A stretch of 64,000 bases of DNA from Acidobacteriota bacterium (GTDB taxonomy: Bacteria > Acidobacteriota > Terriglobia > UBA7540): positions 17,671-81,670 of the forward strand of contig JAKASG010000002.1 in NCBI GenBank assembly GCA_021828285.1, given 5' to 3'. Below, piece after piece: positions 44,197 through 54,184 of the stretch. Both the position numbers and the translations under genes were made by a program. Under the pieces are notes generated by a model, which saw only the letters and a program-made list of their open reading frames with translations, had not been told where the DNA came from and did no database searches. Position 1 is the first letter of the stretch. Every line of letters starts with the position of its first letter.

Positions 44197-47100
44197 TTAA
44201 AAGGTAATCTCAGCCCCGAGTTGTATGATTCGCATATTGCCGTTGAAGCCCGCGGGGCCGGTGATTGTGCCAGCCGTAGGATCAACCAATGCGCCGGTTG
44301 CACTCAGCCCAACGTTGGCATCCGGGTTCCCGAAGTTGATGTGATTGAAGGCGTTATACATGTCAGCTCGGACTTCAAGCTGCGCCTGCTCAAAGTGGAG
44401 CGGAAACGATTTGGCAAAACTGAAGTCCGTATCCGTGAATCCAGGCCCAATCAGAGTGTTGCGGCCGTTGTTGCCGAACGTTCCAGGCGCCGGATTCGCG
44501 AAGGCCGCGGGATTGAACCATTCTCCGTTGGTTGGATGAGCGACTTTAGGATTACCCACCAGCTCGGGATAGAGCGTGCCGGCTCCCTGGAGTCCTGGAT
44601 CAATGCCAGCGGCAACAGAGCTCTGGATGACGGGCGTAAATGGAACGCCCCCATGCCACTGGACAATGCTCGAGACGCGCCAGCCGCCGGCAATCTCATT
44701 GGCAACACCATGGAGTGGAAACGCGCGGCTGCTGCCGAACGGCAGATCGTAGACGACCTCGCCCACCAGGGTGTTTGCAGAGTTGAAGTCGGACAGCCCG
44801 TAATTGGCCGCGGGGCTGAAGGCGTTCTGGTAGATGTCAACGCCCGACCCGTGGCCGTTCCCGGTGCCCGTATCGAGCGCCTTCGACCAGGCGTAATTAA
44901 ACGTGAATTCTAGCCCGCGCGAAATCTTTTTTTGAACGCTCAGTTGCAGCGCGTTGTAATTGGACCAGCCGGTGTAATTGGCGGCATTGATGGCATTGAA
45001 CACGGGATTCGGAAATCCGCAGTGATAGCCCGTGCACCCCAATTTGCTTTGAGAAGCCTGGTTGATGTTCGTTTGAAAGTTCAGGTTGTTGCCGTGCGTG
45101 TAAACGTAACTTGAATCCAGCATGATCCCGCCAACGAACTGGTGCTCGACACTCAGGAGGAACTGCTGCACGTAGACCGTCGGCATGTTCCGCGGATAGT
45201 ATTGCACGCTGCTGAAGTTCGAGATTTCCGGTGAAAGAGTTTGAAGCGTCGGAAAGATAACGGTGCCCGGAGGCGGTCCCACGGCCAGTTTCCACGGGTA
45301 TGTTCCGTAGACGTATCCTCCATTGCCGACATTGTGAGGATTAAAGCCGAGGCCGAGGGCGCCGTCTGTGTAATTTTCGGCATCCCGCGGAGCATCGAAA
45401 ATCCCGTAACTCGACCGGACGGACCAGTTTGGCCGAGGCGACCAGGCAATCCCCACCCGAGGAGCAAATTCGTGGTAATCCCCGTTTTGGACAGTCGCCA
45501 TATTCTTCACGCCGAAAGCAGGATCGCTCTGTCCGCCGAAAAGGATCGCGCCCTTGTATTGCCCTCCGTAAGCCGAATTCGGCAGAAAGGGATCGTAGAC
45601 GCCGAAGAGATTGTTCTTCACTCCCCAGCCGGACTGCAACTGCCAGCGCAGGCCCAGGTTGAGGGTCACGTGCGGCGTAACGCGATAGTCGTCACTGGCA
45701 AAAAAAGCCCCGTCCGACATGTGAGCGCCGGTTTCGTCGGACTCGTAAACGTACCACCCGTAAACATCACCGGAGAGGAAGTCGGCGTAAGGAATTCCAG
45801 TGACCCCTCCGTTAAATTCGAAATTGCCCGAAGTAATATCGCCCCAATTCGTATAATTCTGGTAGTCGCGGTCGTACTGGCCGCCCAGATTGATCGTTTG
45901 CTTGCCGCGAATGAGCGTGAGAACATCGGAATAGTTGTAAACTTCTTCGCCCAGAACTGCGTTGATGTTGCCGTTTGAGCCGCACCCAGCGGCCAAAGCG
46001 AAGCATCCGGCGCCCGCGCCGGAATCGATCGTGACATTGGGAAATACGTTCGACGGGGCATTGGTCCCATAGGCGGGTTCGAGGCCGATCTGGGTTGGAG
46101 CGTTCTTGCCCAAGGACCAGGGGTGGTAAGCATCGAGCTCGTGCATTCCTCCGAAGCGAAATTGGTTGAGCGTCGTCGGATTAATCGTGTACACGTCCGA
46201 GATTTGCCCCGTAAAATTGGAATTGTGGCCCGCGTTGATCACCGAGGCCAGACTCGGGTAGAGAGGATCCGCCGGGACATACGTGACAAAATTCGGATAG
46301 TAGTTGAAACTGACCGATAGTTTCTGTTTCTGAGAGATATCGAAATCGACCTTGCCCGTATACCACGTGGAGGTATTCGGGCTGGTTCCATTGAAAACAT
46401 AATTGTTGATCGCCGGACAAGTTTGGGGATTGGAGGCTGAAGGATCCACCGGGCCGGGGCATCCCGCGATCCATCCCGGCGCACTCGAGCCCGGGAAAAA
46501 GCTCTGAAGTTTCAGCGCCACGGGATCGTAAGTTCCCAGCAATTTACCAGTGGAGCCGAAGTAGGTGGTATTGGACGCACCGGGAACACCATAAAAGTTA
46601 CCCGCTTCCATCGCTGCGGTGGGGTAACTGTAGAGTCCCGCCGTCGGCGTCGTCGAAGGGTTGCGTTGATAGTTGAAGAAGAAAAAGGCTTTGTTCCTCT
46701 TGATCGGGCCCCCCAGGCTTGCGCCATAGTTGTTCCAGTGTTCCACGGACTTCGGCCCCGATTGATTGTAGAAGCCCCTTGCGTTGAGAGCCGTGTTCTG
46801 GATGAATTCATACGCGCTGCCGTGCCAATGATTCGTTCCGCTCTTGGTGATCACGTTGATGGACGTGAGACCGTTGCCGTATTGCGCGGGAGCGTTGCTT
46901 GAATTGATACTCACCTCGGAGATAGCGCCGATGGGAAGGATGTTATTACTGTTGTTGAAATCTCTCGGATCGGTGGAGGCGGATCCGTCGGTAAGAAAAT
47001 TGATATTGTATCCCTGCGTGCCGTTAATTCCCGATTGCTGGCCGGGCCCCGCCATGCCTGTCCCGCCGCCGGTATTCACACCGGGGATGAGTTGGAGCAT

Positions 47101-47577
47101 CTCGGCGCGCCAGTCCGTCCCCACAATCGGCGCCGCCTTGATCGCCTGAGTGGTCAGAGTCACTTGCTGCCCGGTTGTTTGCGTTTGGACGAGGGGCGCT
47201 GAGGCCGTCACCTCAACTTTCTGAGTGGTAGCGCCCACTTGAAGCACGGCATCAATCTCCAGGGTTTCGATCTGAAGGACAATTCCTTTGCGAACGTAAT
47301 CGCGGAATCCGTTCTTCGAGAACGTGACGGTGTAGTCGCCCGGAGACAAAAACGGAACATCGTACAAGCCGACTTTATTGGTCGTGGTCGGAGTGACGAT
47401 CCCCGTCTGCACGTCCAGGATCTTGACCGTCGCTCCCGGCACCACCGCGCCCGACGGATCGCGAACCGTCCCTTTAATCTCCCCGCTATTGGCATTTTGC
47501 GCCATCAGCCGGGCGGATGCCAGCATGACCACAATCATGGCCAGCGACGAAGCCCTGAGAGTTTTACGGATTTTCAT
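44197..47577 (-). CDS. TonB-dependent receptor with carboxypeptidase-regulatory domain
   Basis: A 1126-residue outer-membrane protein. The ATG at 47577 follows GAAGGGGGC and begins a signal peptide (SSLAMIVVMLASARLMAQN). Residues of about 30-115 form a carboxypeptidase-regulatory-like domain (GTVRDPSGAVVPGATVKILD, LSPGDYTVTFSKNGFRDY). A plug domain (VEVTASAPLVQTQTTGQQV) and a long beta-barrel ending in the aromatic terminus MRIIQLGAEITF follow. This Oar/SusC-like architecture is greatly expanded in Acidobacteriota. Next to GH53 and GH2 genes, import or binding of galacto-oligosaccharides is inferred. Confidence 0.92.
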   Translation of the reverse strand: MKIRKTLRASSLAMIVVMLASARLMAQNANSGEIKGTVRDPSGAVVPGATVKILDVQTGIVTPTTTNKVGLYDVPFLSPGDYTVTFSKNGFRDYVRKGIVLQIETLEIDAVLQVGATTQKVEVTASAPLVQTQTTGQQVTLTTQAIKAAPIVGTDWRAEMLQLIPGVNTGGGTGMAGPGQQSGINGTQGYNINFLTDGSASTDPRDFNNSNNILPIGAISEVSINSSNAPAQYGNGLTSINVITKSGTNHWHGSAYEFIQNTALNARGFYNQSGPKSVEHWNNYGASLGGPIKRNKAFFFFNYQRNPSTTPTAGLYSYPTAAMEAGNFYGVPGASNTTYFGSTGKLLGTYDPVALKLQSFFPGSSAPGWIAGCPGPVDPSASNPQTCPAINNYVFNGTSPNTSTWYTGKVDFDISQKQKLSVSFNYYPNFVTYVPADPLYPSLASVINAGHNSNFTGQISDVYTINPTTLNQFRFGGMHELDAYHPWSLGKNAPTQIGLEPAYGTNAPSNVFPNVTIDSGAGAGCFALAAGCGSNGNINAVLGEEVYNYSDVLTLIRGKQTINLGGQYDRDYQNYTNWGDITSGNFEFNGGVTGIPYADFLSGDVYGWYVYESDETGAHMSDGAFFASDDYRVTPHVTLNLGLRWQLQSGWGVKNNLFGVYDPFLPNSAYGGQYKGAILFGGQSDPAFGVKNMATVQNGDYHEFAPRVGIAWSPRPNWSVRSSYGIFDAPRDAENYTDGALGLGFNPHNVGNGGYVYGTYPWKLAVGPPPGTVIFPTLQTLSPEISNFSSVQYYPRNMPTVYVQQFLLSVEHQFVGGIMLDSSYVYTHGNNLNFQTNINQASQSKLGCTGYHCGFPNPVFNAINAANYTGWSNYNALQLSVQKKISRGLEFTFNYAWSKALDTGTGNGHGSGVDIYQNAFSPAANYGLSDFNSANTLVGEVVYDLPFGSSRAFPLHGVANEIAGGWRVSSIVQWHGGVPFTPVIQSSVAAGIDPGLQGAGTLYPELVGNPKVAHPTNGEWFNPAAFANPAPGTFGNNGRNTLIGPGFTDTDFSFAKSFPLHFEQAQLEVRADMYNAFNHINFGNPDANVGLSATGALVDPTAGTITGPAGFNGNMRIIQLGAEITF

Positions 47578-48154
47578 TGCGCCCCCTTCACCGTAGACCC
47601 AAAGGCATGGAAACTCGCGCCAAGCGCGGATTCCCAAACCTCCCATCCCGACGATCCAGCGAACAGCCCCAACCCGGCTGGGGTTAACTCACAGGCACTC
47701 AAAGCATTGATAGGACGTTGCTCACTCGAACCGCCTGATACTCTTAATGACATTCCGGACGGCTCATCTCCATTTTCAGCGGGGGGAATTTACGGAACCC
47801 TGCAATTCCCCCCTGAATGCTGACGGATGGTTTGTGTCCGAGGACCGATCACCTTCGCCCTGCCTGCAGTGTGCTTAGCCAACACAGAATGAGTATCAAT
47901 AAATCAACGCGAACGCACCTATCCAAAGTTAGGCACGACGAAATCAGCGTGGATGGTTGGGGGTTCTGCTTGACGGACATGAACTGCTCAGACGAAATAC
48001 CGGGAATTAAAAGCAGGTTGTCATGATGCTGAAGGAAGGTGCTCAATGGTCTTACAAATCGTGATGCGGGAGCCGGAATCTCCCGAGACCCGCAATGTCG
48101 TGTTTTTTTGAAGCCGGAAGAAAGCGAGACGCGCGGAAGATCAACGGATTCCGC
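47578..48154. other. 577-bp regulatory gap upstream of the receptor gene
   Basis: Holds the receptor leader, a perfect 10-bp inverted repeat (47781-47813) and, nearer the two-component genes, a hairpin CGGGAG/CTCCCG (48067-48085) that may end the receiver transcript. No gene is recognised. Confidence 0.5.
47781..47813. promoter_or_regulatory. Perfect 10-bp inverted repeat upstream of the receptor gene
   Basis: GGGGGGAATT (47781-47790) and AATTCCCCCC (47804-47813) are separated by 13 bases, about 200 bases upstream of the receptor ATG. It could be an operator for a dimeric regulator such as the nearby NarL-type protein, or a structured leader. No T-run follows, so a terminator is less likely. 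Confidence 0.4.
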
Positions 48155-48607
48155 TCAAGATTCGAGCACCGTTTTGATTTTGCGCACCAGACTTTCAGGT
48201 GTAAACGGCTTCTGAATGAATGCCAGGTTCGCGTCAACGACGCCGCGCCGGACCGCCTTGTCGTCCGTATAACCCGACATAAAGAGGACTTTCATTTTCG
48301 GATTGGACCGGGACAGGCGCTCGGCCAGTTCACGGCCGTTCAAGCCGGGCATCACGATGTCGGTGATCATCAGGTCGATCGGCTGAGAATGCGTCTGGGC
48401 CACTTCTAAAGCGCGCTGAGCATTTTCGGCATCGAAGACGCGGTATCCTTTCGACTCGAGAATTTCATGCACCATTTTTCGCAAGGGCGCTTCATCCTCG
48501 ACCAGCAGAATCGATTCCGTCCCTTCGAGGCTAACCCGCTGGACAATCTCGGGCGCAAGAACGGCGTTCTCTCTCTTTCGAATCCGCTTCCGGGAGATAG
48601 ACTTCAA
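48155..48607 (-). CDS. Receiver-domain protein, probably the detached C-terminus of the upstream kinase
   Basis: A single receiver domain (150 residues at most): SILLVEDEAPLRKMVHEILE, the phospho-acceptor Asp in LMITDIVMPGLNGRELAERL and the conserved Lys in FIQKPFTPESLV. No output domain is present. The N-terminal about 25 codons overlap the end of the kinase gene in another frame and look like a linker ([18 protein letters not shown]) of the kind that joins kinase and receiver in hybrid kinases. It may be a frameshifted part of one hybrid gene or a translationally coupled separate protein. Confidence 0.8.
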   Translation of the reverse strand: MKSISRKRIRKRENAVLAPEIVQRVSLEGTESILLVEDEAPLRKMVHEILESKGYRVFDAENAQRALEVAQTHSQPIDLMITDIVMPGLNGRELAERLSRSNPKMKVLFMSGYTDDKAVRRGVVDANLAFIQKPFTPESLVRKIKTVLES

Positions 48608-50579
48608 ACGTCGCGCCCTGACCAGGCTCGCTTCGGACCGAGATGTGTCCCCCGCTTTGCCGGACGATTCCGTAAACGGTAGAGAGCCCCAAACCCGTCC
48701 CCTTGCCCGGGTCTTTTGTCGTGAAGAATGGTTCGAAGATGCGAAGCCGGGTCTGCTCGTCCATTCCTACCCCCATATCCGTCACGGACAGCAGGGCGTA
48801 AGGCCCGGGCGGCACATTCAAGCGCGCCTCGGAAGAATTATCGCCGAGCAATATGCGGCGTGTTTCGATGGTCAGTTGGCCGCCTTTGGGCATCGCATCG
48901 CGAGCATTGACCGCCAGGTTCATGAGGACCTGCTCCATCTGGCCTGGGTCGGCTTTGATGCGGCCCAAGTGAACGTCGAAAGCGGTTATCAAAGAAATGT
49001 CCTCGCCGATCAAACGGCGGAGTAATTTCTCGATGTTCACAACAACTTCGTTCAAGTCCAGAACGCGAGGCTGCAAAACCTGCTGCCGGCTGAACGCAAG
49101 CAACTGGCGGGTCAGCGAGGCCGCACGGTCGGCGGCTTTTATGACCTCTTCGAGCGACGCCCGCGTCGGGTCAGAGGGCGCGAGCCCTTCCGCCACGATG
49201 CTGCTCCGGCCGGAAATAACGGTCAAGAGGTTGTTGAAGTCATGAGCGACTCCTCCGGCCAGGCGCCCCACGGCCTCCATTTTCTGCGACTGGCGGAGTT
49301 GAGCCTCCAGCCGCTTTCGTTCCGTCACATCCTGGGTCACCGAAATGAAGTGGCTGATCCGGCCGCGTTCGTCTCGCACCGGAGTGATGGAGGTTTCCGC
49401 CGAGTAGAAAGTCCCTTCCTTGCGGCGATTGATCAGATCTCCGCGCCAGACGTTCCCTTCCAAAATCGTGTCCCAAACGTTTTTATAAAACTGCGCGTCC
49501 TGCTTTCCGGACTTGAGAATGCGCGGATTTCGGCCGAGCGCTTCTCCGCGGGAGTACCCTGTAATCGCTGTAAACGCGGGATTGACGTACTCGATGGCAC
49601 CCTCAACGTCCGTGATAACCACGGCTTCCGCCAATTGCTCGATCGCAGCCATCAAGCGCCGATGCTCGCGTTCCGCGCGGTTGCGTTCGGAGATGTCTCG
49701 GTAAATTGCCGATGTGCCTGTCAGCATGCCCGAAGGGTCGCGGACCGGGGAGACCGTCAACGCCACATCCAGCAAACCCCCGTCTTTCCTAAGCCGTTGT
49801 GTTTCATAATGTTCGACGGATTCGCCTCTCTTTATACTTGCCAGAATTCGATTAACCTCGCTCGGATTGTGATCCGGAACAAGAAGCGCCACATGACGCC
49901 CCGCCATTTCCTCGGCGGTATAGCCATAAAGCCGCTCGGCGGCCCGATTCCAGCTCACGATGATTCCCTCCAAGGTGGTGCCGACAATGGCATCCTCGGA
50001 CGAATCTACAATCGCCGCTAGAAACGCACGCGCTTGCTCCGCCTGTTTTTGCTTGCTGAGGTCGGTTACGACGAGACACAGTTCGCAGCCCGGCCGATCC
50101 GCAAGCCTCCGCATCGAGATTCGCGCGGGCATCTGTCTCCCGTCGCTTGCAACGATCGTAAACTCCGCATCCTTCCCGTCCCTGCCACACGATTCCAGTA
50201 GCGATCTGAACAGGGGGACTTGTTCGGGAGCGAGGAACCGCTCGAAACACGTTCCAGGGCAGCGACGGACCGGGAATCCGACCATTTCGGAAAAGCGCGA
50301 ATTGCAGAATGAGATGGCGCCATCCGGCAGGAGAGTTACCGCCCCTTCGACCATGCTTTCAACGAAGACTCGATAGGACTGCTCGGCGCGCGGCAGCGTG
50401 GAGACCTCTTCGCCCGGAAGACTGAAGCTTGCGATTGCCGCCGCTTCACTCTTCCGATCGGCCGGCACAACTTCCTGGGTGTCCCCAGTTTGCGCCTTCG
50501 GATCTTCGATGTCACCTGAAAAACTGTTTTGGTTCCGTCCGGGTTCGCTCATTTCTGACGACCCCATCCGAGCCAGCAC
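48531..50579 (-). CDS. Multi-PAS sensor histidine kinase
   Basis: A 682-residue soluble kinase with no membrane segments. Three PAS domains are seen: about 70-180 ([20 protein letters not shown]), 190-310 ([20 protein letters not shown]) and 315-435 ([20 protein letters not shown]). The HisKA domain follows with the phospho-acceptor His in [17 protein letters not shown], and a HATPase domain with [20 protein letters not shown]. After the end of the ATPase (FEVYLPEAD) the frame runs through a GA tract into CARDCPAG and stops. Start is GTG at 50579; ATGs at 50567 and 50552 are alternatives. Confidence 0.9.
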   Translation of the reverse strand: MLARMGSSEMSEPGRNQNSFSGDIEDPKAQTGDTQEVVPADRKSEAAAIASFSLPGEEVSTLPRAEQSYRVFVESMVEGAVTLLPDGAISFCNSRFSEMVGFPVRRCPGTCFERFLAPEQVPLFRSLLESCGRDGKDAEFTIVASDGRQMPARISMRRLADRPGCELCLVVTDLSKQKQAEQARAFLAAIVDSSEDAIVGTTLEGIIVSWNRAAERLYGYTAEEMAGRHVALLVPDHNPSEVNRILASIKRGESVEHYETQRLRKDGGLLDVALTVSPVRDPSGMLTGTSAIYRDISERNRAEREHRRLMAAIEQLAEAVVITDVEGAIEYVNPAFTAITGYSRGEALGRNPRILKSGKQDAQFYKNVWDTILEGNVWRGDLINRRKEGTFYSAETSITPVRDERGRISHFISVTQDVTERKRLEAQLRQSQKMEAVGRLAGGVAHDFNNLLTVISGRSSIVAEGLAPSDPTRASLEEVIKAADRAASLTRQLLAFSRQQVLQPRVLDLNEVVVNIEKLLRRLIGEDISLITAFDVHLGRIKADPGQMEQVLMNLAVNARDAMPKGGQLTIETRRILLGDNSSEARLNVPPGPYALLSVTDMGVGMDEQTRLRIFEPFFTTKDPGKGTGLGLSTVYGIVRQSGGHISVRSEPGQGATFEVYLPEADSKERERRSCARDCPAG

Positions 50580-51105
50580 TTCAATCGGCCAACCTCACTT
50601 CGCCTTTCGACCTTTCTCCGCGCAGCATTCGAGCAAAAGCGCTTGATTCTTCGCAAGCTTCATAAGGTCCACGACTTTTCATGCTCACGCCGGGTGTTTC
50701 CACGCTCGCCCCTGAATGAGTCTGCTTCGTAGGATACGGCGAACGCCACTCCGCTCGCAACGGGCTCATGACCGGAGCACTTTGAGTTTTTTGCTGAATT
50801 GAAAGCCATCCCCCTCGCACTTTGCCTCCTCAACGATTCCGCCCACTAGTCCTTGCATCGGCCGATACTCGGAGGAACTTTAGTGTTTCCCGCGAATTTA
50901 CAGGATCGGGTCCTCTCGGCAAATTGTCAAAGCCTGCATCGTGGTTTTCCCTGCGCGGAATCCATCCAAACAGCACGGAGATGCAATTTATGACACACCA
51001 TTTTCGCATCCTGAGGTATATTCGTAAAGAAAGCGCCTTCGCCGCGCCCGCGGTCAGCCTCTTTCGAGGAACAAACCTCGGGAGCGCGGGAGCAAACTCG
51101 TTGCT
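50580..51105. other. 526-bp divergent intergenic region
   Basis: Separates the minus-strand kinase from the plus-strand zinc-ribbon gene and must hold both promoters. A TATATT at about 51017 could be a -10 box for the latter. No gene is recognised; the open frames here lack coding character. Confidence 0.4.
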
Positions 51106-52329
51106 ATGAATGCTGATCGTTTTTGTCCGCAATGCGGCCGGACGATTCCCTGGGGACAGTCCCAGTGCTCGCACTGTTTCCCCACGGGCAGTCTGCTCTG
51201 GATCAACCGCGAAGCCTTGATGCTCATAACCCTAGTAATATTGGGCGCGCTGTTCGTTGCCACCGGATTCGCCGCCAAGTTTTATCATGCGAAAGAGGCG
51301 GCGCTCGCGAAGGATTGGTTCGGCCGGGGCGAAGCGGCCCTCAAAGCGGATCGGGCGAGAAGAGCTGTGGAAGATTTCCGCACGGCGCTCGTCTACGCCC
51401 GGGACAATCGCCAGTATCAACTTCGGCTTGCCGAAGCCCTGGCGGCAACCGGCCAATATGACGGGGCGCTCACTTACCTGCAGAGCCTTTGGGAGCAGGA
51501 ACCGGGCGATAGTATCATCAATCTCCAGCTTGCGCGGCTTTACCGGAAAATGGATGACATGCCGAACGCGATCCGCTTTTACCACAATGCCATCTACGGC
51601 GTTTGGCGATCGAACCACGCCGGGCAGCGCCGCGCCGTGCGTCTGGAACTGTGCAAGTTTTTGGTGGCGCAACGCTTTAACAACCAGGCCGATTCGGAAA
51701 TTATTGCGCTTGTGGCGGATCTGCCGCGAACAAGCCCGGACCACCTGGAAGCTGGCCGGTTGTTCATGGCCGTAAAGGATTATCCGAAGGCCGCCGGTGA
51801 ATTTGTGGACGTCATTCATGTGGACCCGAAAAATGCCGATGCATGGCAGGGCGCGGGTGAGGCGGCGTTCCAATTGGGACGATACGTCGAAGCCATTAAT
51901 TATTTTCAGGGCGCACAGCGAGCCGGGGCGAACGATCCCGCGATGACTCGGATGCTCGACATCAGCCGGATGGTGCGTGACTATGACCCCTTCGAGGCGC
52001 GCCTTTCGGAAACTGCGCGGGCGACTCGCGGTGTGGAAGTGTTCAATCTGGCCCTTTCCCGGTTGACCGGCTGCGCTGCGACACAGAAGCTCAAACTCGA
52101 TCCTAAAGCTGCGGGCAACAATCCCCTCGAAACCGCTTACGCCGCTGCCACGAAAATACAGCCGCAAGTTCACGAGCGCATTTTGATGCATCACCCGGAA
52201 ATGCTTGTTGACGTTCTGCGCGAGGTCGGGCAAATGGAATTGGCGTCGCAGAGCGAATGCGGCCAAGAAACTGCGCAAGACACGGCGCTCCTGTTGATTG
52301 CCAAGCGGCGAACAGGAGTTCAGCCGTGA
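51106..52329 (+). CDS. Zinc-ribbon, membrane-anchored TPR protein
   Basis: A 407-residue protein starting with a zinc ribbon (FCPQCGRTIPWGQSQCSHC), then one membrane helix (LMLITLVILGALFVATGFAA) and about six TPR units (GEAALKADRARRAVEDFRTA, IRFYHNAIYGVW, AINYFQGAQRAGANDPAMTR). The topology suggests a cytoplasmic zinc finger with the helical repeats outside. The stop overlaps the GTG of the ClC gene (GTGA), so the two are probably co-translated. Function unknown. Confidence 0.85.
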   Translation: MNADRFCPQCGRTIPWGQSQCSHCFPTGSLLWINREALMLITLVILGALFVATGFAAKFYHAKEAALAKDWFGRGEAALKADRARRAVEDFRTALVYARDNRQYQLRLAEALAATGQYDGALTYLQSLWEQEPGDSIINLQLARLYRKMDDMPNAIRFYHNAIYGVWRSNHAGQRRAVRLELCKFLVAQRFNNQADSEIIALVADLPRTSPDHLEAGRLFMAVKDYPKAAGEFVDVIHVDPKNADAWQGAGEAAFQLGRYVEAINYFQGAQRAGANDPAMTRMLDISRMVRDYDPFEARLSETARATRGVEVFNLALSRLTGCAATQKLKLDPKAAGNNPLETAYAAATKIQPQVHERILMHHPEMLVDVLREVGQMELASQSECGQETAQDTALLLIAKRRTGVQP

Positions 52330-54122
52330 GCCCTCCCGATCCGCGCGCCATCCCCGGTGCAAGCGCCGCCTCTTCTTCCGGGGTGGATTCCGAGGAGAAA
52401 CCCGAAGTGCGCTGGAGGGGATTTCAGCCGAAGTGGCTTCGATGGCTCTTCGGGGAGGAGCGTCTCTTCCTCGTCCTGGCGGTCATCATCGGGGTTCTCT
52501 CGGGCCTTTCCGTCGTCTGCTTTCAGATTGCCATCGAATGGACGCGCATCGAATTGTTCGGACCGCGGCTCAATCCCCGCCCTGCGAATATAATCCTCGT
52601 CCCCGTGGCGGGTGGCGTGGTCGTCGCTCTTCTGGTGCTGCACGTGTTCCGCCGAGTTCGAGGCAGTGGCGTGAACCAGACGAAGTCCGCCGTTTATATT
52701 TACGACGGTTACATTCCCTTCAGCACGGTCATCGGAAAATTCGTCACTTGCGCCCTGGCGATTGGCAGCGGCCAGTCGCTCGGCCCGGAAGATCCGTCGC
52801 TCCAGATGGGCGCCGGAATCGCTTCAGCGCTGGGGCGCCGCTTGCGGCTTTCTCGTGAAAAGGTGCGGCTCATTGCGCCGGTCGGCGCCGCGGCGGGTCT
52901 GGCCGCCGCCTTCAACGCGCCGATTTCCGCGGTCCTGTTTGTTCTCGAAGAAGTCATCGGAAGCTGGAGCGCGGGCGTGCTGGGCGGCCTCATTCTGGCC
53001 GCAGGGGCAAGCGTCATCGTGCTGCGATTGTTTCTCGGCTCGCAGCCGCTGTTCCGTGTTCCACCTTATCAGCCCGTTCACGCCATCGGCTTGCTGGCTT
53101 ACGCCGCCCTCGGAGTCATCGGCGGAGGAATTTCGCTCCTTTTCGGAAAACTGATCGGCGTCGCGCGCCCACGGCTGAAGGCTCTGCCCCGCTGGACTCA
53201 ATACTTTCAGCCGGCTGCGGCAGGCCTGCTGGTGGGGCTCATCGCGCTCGGAACGCCGCAAGTTCTGGGCGCGGGCTATGAAATCATTGACCAGGCTTTG
53301 CACAGCCAGTTCACCTGGCGCCTTCTTATTCTGCTGGCTTTAGCGAAGCTGGTCGCCACGACGATTTCCTTCGTCAGCGGAACGCCGGGCGGAATGTTCG
53401 CGCCCACTCTCTTCGTCGGCGCCATGCTTGGCGGAGCAGTGGGCGGAGCCGCTCACCTCCTTTTTCCGAATCTCGGAGGCTCGACGGCAAGCTTCGCCCT
53501 GGTGGGCATGGGCACCTTATTTGCCGGTTTCTTGCGCGTTCCGATGACCTCCGTTTTTATGGTGCTCGAGCTGACGGGAAACTATCAGATCATCGTCCCC
53601 GTGATGATATCGAACACGATTGCTTATCTGATTTGCCGCCGGTTCCAGCCCATTTCCCTTTTCGACATGCTGTCACGCCAGGACGGCGTGGATTTGCCTT
53701 CGATGGAAGAATTGCGCGAGCAGGCCGTTCTTCGCATCGAGGACGCCATGCACTCGGCGGACCATACCGTCTTGAAGGGAGATGAACAGCTTTCCTCGGC
53801 TCTCGCTCGCGTGGATCAATCCGATGAAGAATTTTTCCTGCTCGATCATTCTCACGGGGCTTGGAGCGGAGTGAGCAAAACGGAATTGCACCGGCTTGCC
53901 GAAGACGGCAGCGGTGAACTGCCTCTGGGACGGGCAGTGACGACGCCATTGCTGCCGGTGCTCCACCCGGACCAGACCCTCGATGCTGCGCTCCGCCATT
54001 TGGGAAGCCATCCGGTGCTTCCCGTGGTCCACCGCGCCGATTTCGGGAAACTCGAAGGGGTTGTCTCTTTGAAGGATATATTGCGCGCCTATGAAAACTC
54101 GCGTGAGAACGGCGAAGGCTAG
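52326..54122 (+). CDS. ClC-type chloride channel/antiporter with CBS domains
   Basis: A 598-residue integral membrane protein from the GTG overlapping the previous stop. The ClC core has the selectivity motifs GSGVNQT, GSGQSLGPEDPSLQMGAG (gating Glu retained, GPEDP in place of GxEGP) and GTPGGMFAPTLFVGAMLGG. About 12-14 hydrophobic helices precede a C-terminal CBS pair (about 465-590; VVHRADFGKLEGVVSLKDIL). Retention of the gating Glu is compatible with either a channel or a Cl-/H+ exchanger. It follows a zinc-ribbon TPR gene that may encode an accessory subunit. Confidence 0.92.
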   Translation: MSPPDPRAIPGASAASSSGVDSEEKPEVRWRGFQPKWLRWLFGEERLFLVLAVIIGVLSGLSVVCFQIAIEWTRIELFGPRLNPRPANIILVPVAGGVVVALLVLHVFRRVRGSGVNQTKSAVYIYDGYIPFSTVIGKFVTCALAIGSGQSLGPEDPSLQMGAGIASALGRRLRLSREKVRLIAPVGAAAGLAAAFNAPISAVLFVLEEVIGSWSAGVLGGLILAAGASVIVLRLFLGSQPLFRVPPYQPVHAIGLLAYAALGVIGGGISLLFGKLIGVARPRLKALPRWTQYFQPAAAGLLVGLIALGTPQVLGAGYEIIDQALHSQFTWRLLILLALAKLVATTISFVSGTPGGMFAPTLFVGAMLGGAVGGAAHLLFPNLGGSTASFALVGMGTLFAGFLRVPMTSVFMVLELTGNYQIIVPVMISNTIAYLICRRFQPISLFDMLSRQDGVDLPSMEELREQAVLRIEDAMHSADHTVLKGDEQLSSALARVDQSDEEFFLLDHSHGAWSGVSKTELHRLAEDGSGELPLGRAVTTPLLPVLHPDQTLDAALRHLGSHPVLPVVHRADFGKLEGVVSLKDILRAYENSRENGEG

Positions 54123-54184
54123 CGGGTTGTGCTAACGTAGGATGACGCAGGCGGACGGGCATCGCCCGCCGGAGGAGTTTCTGC

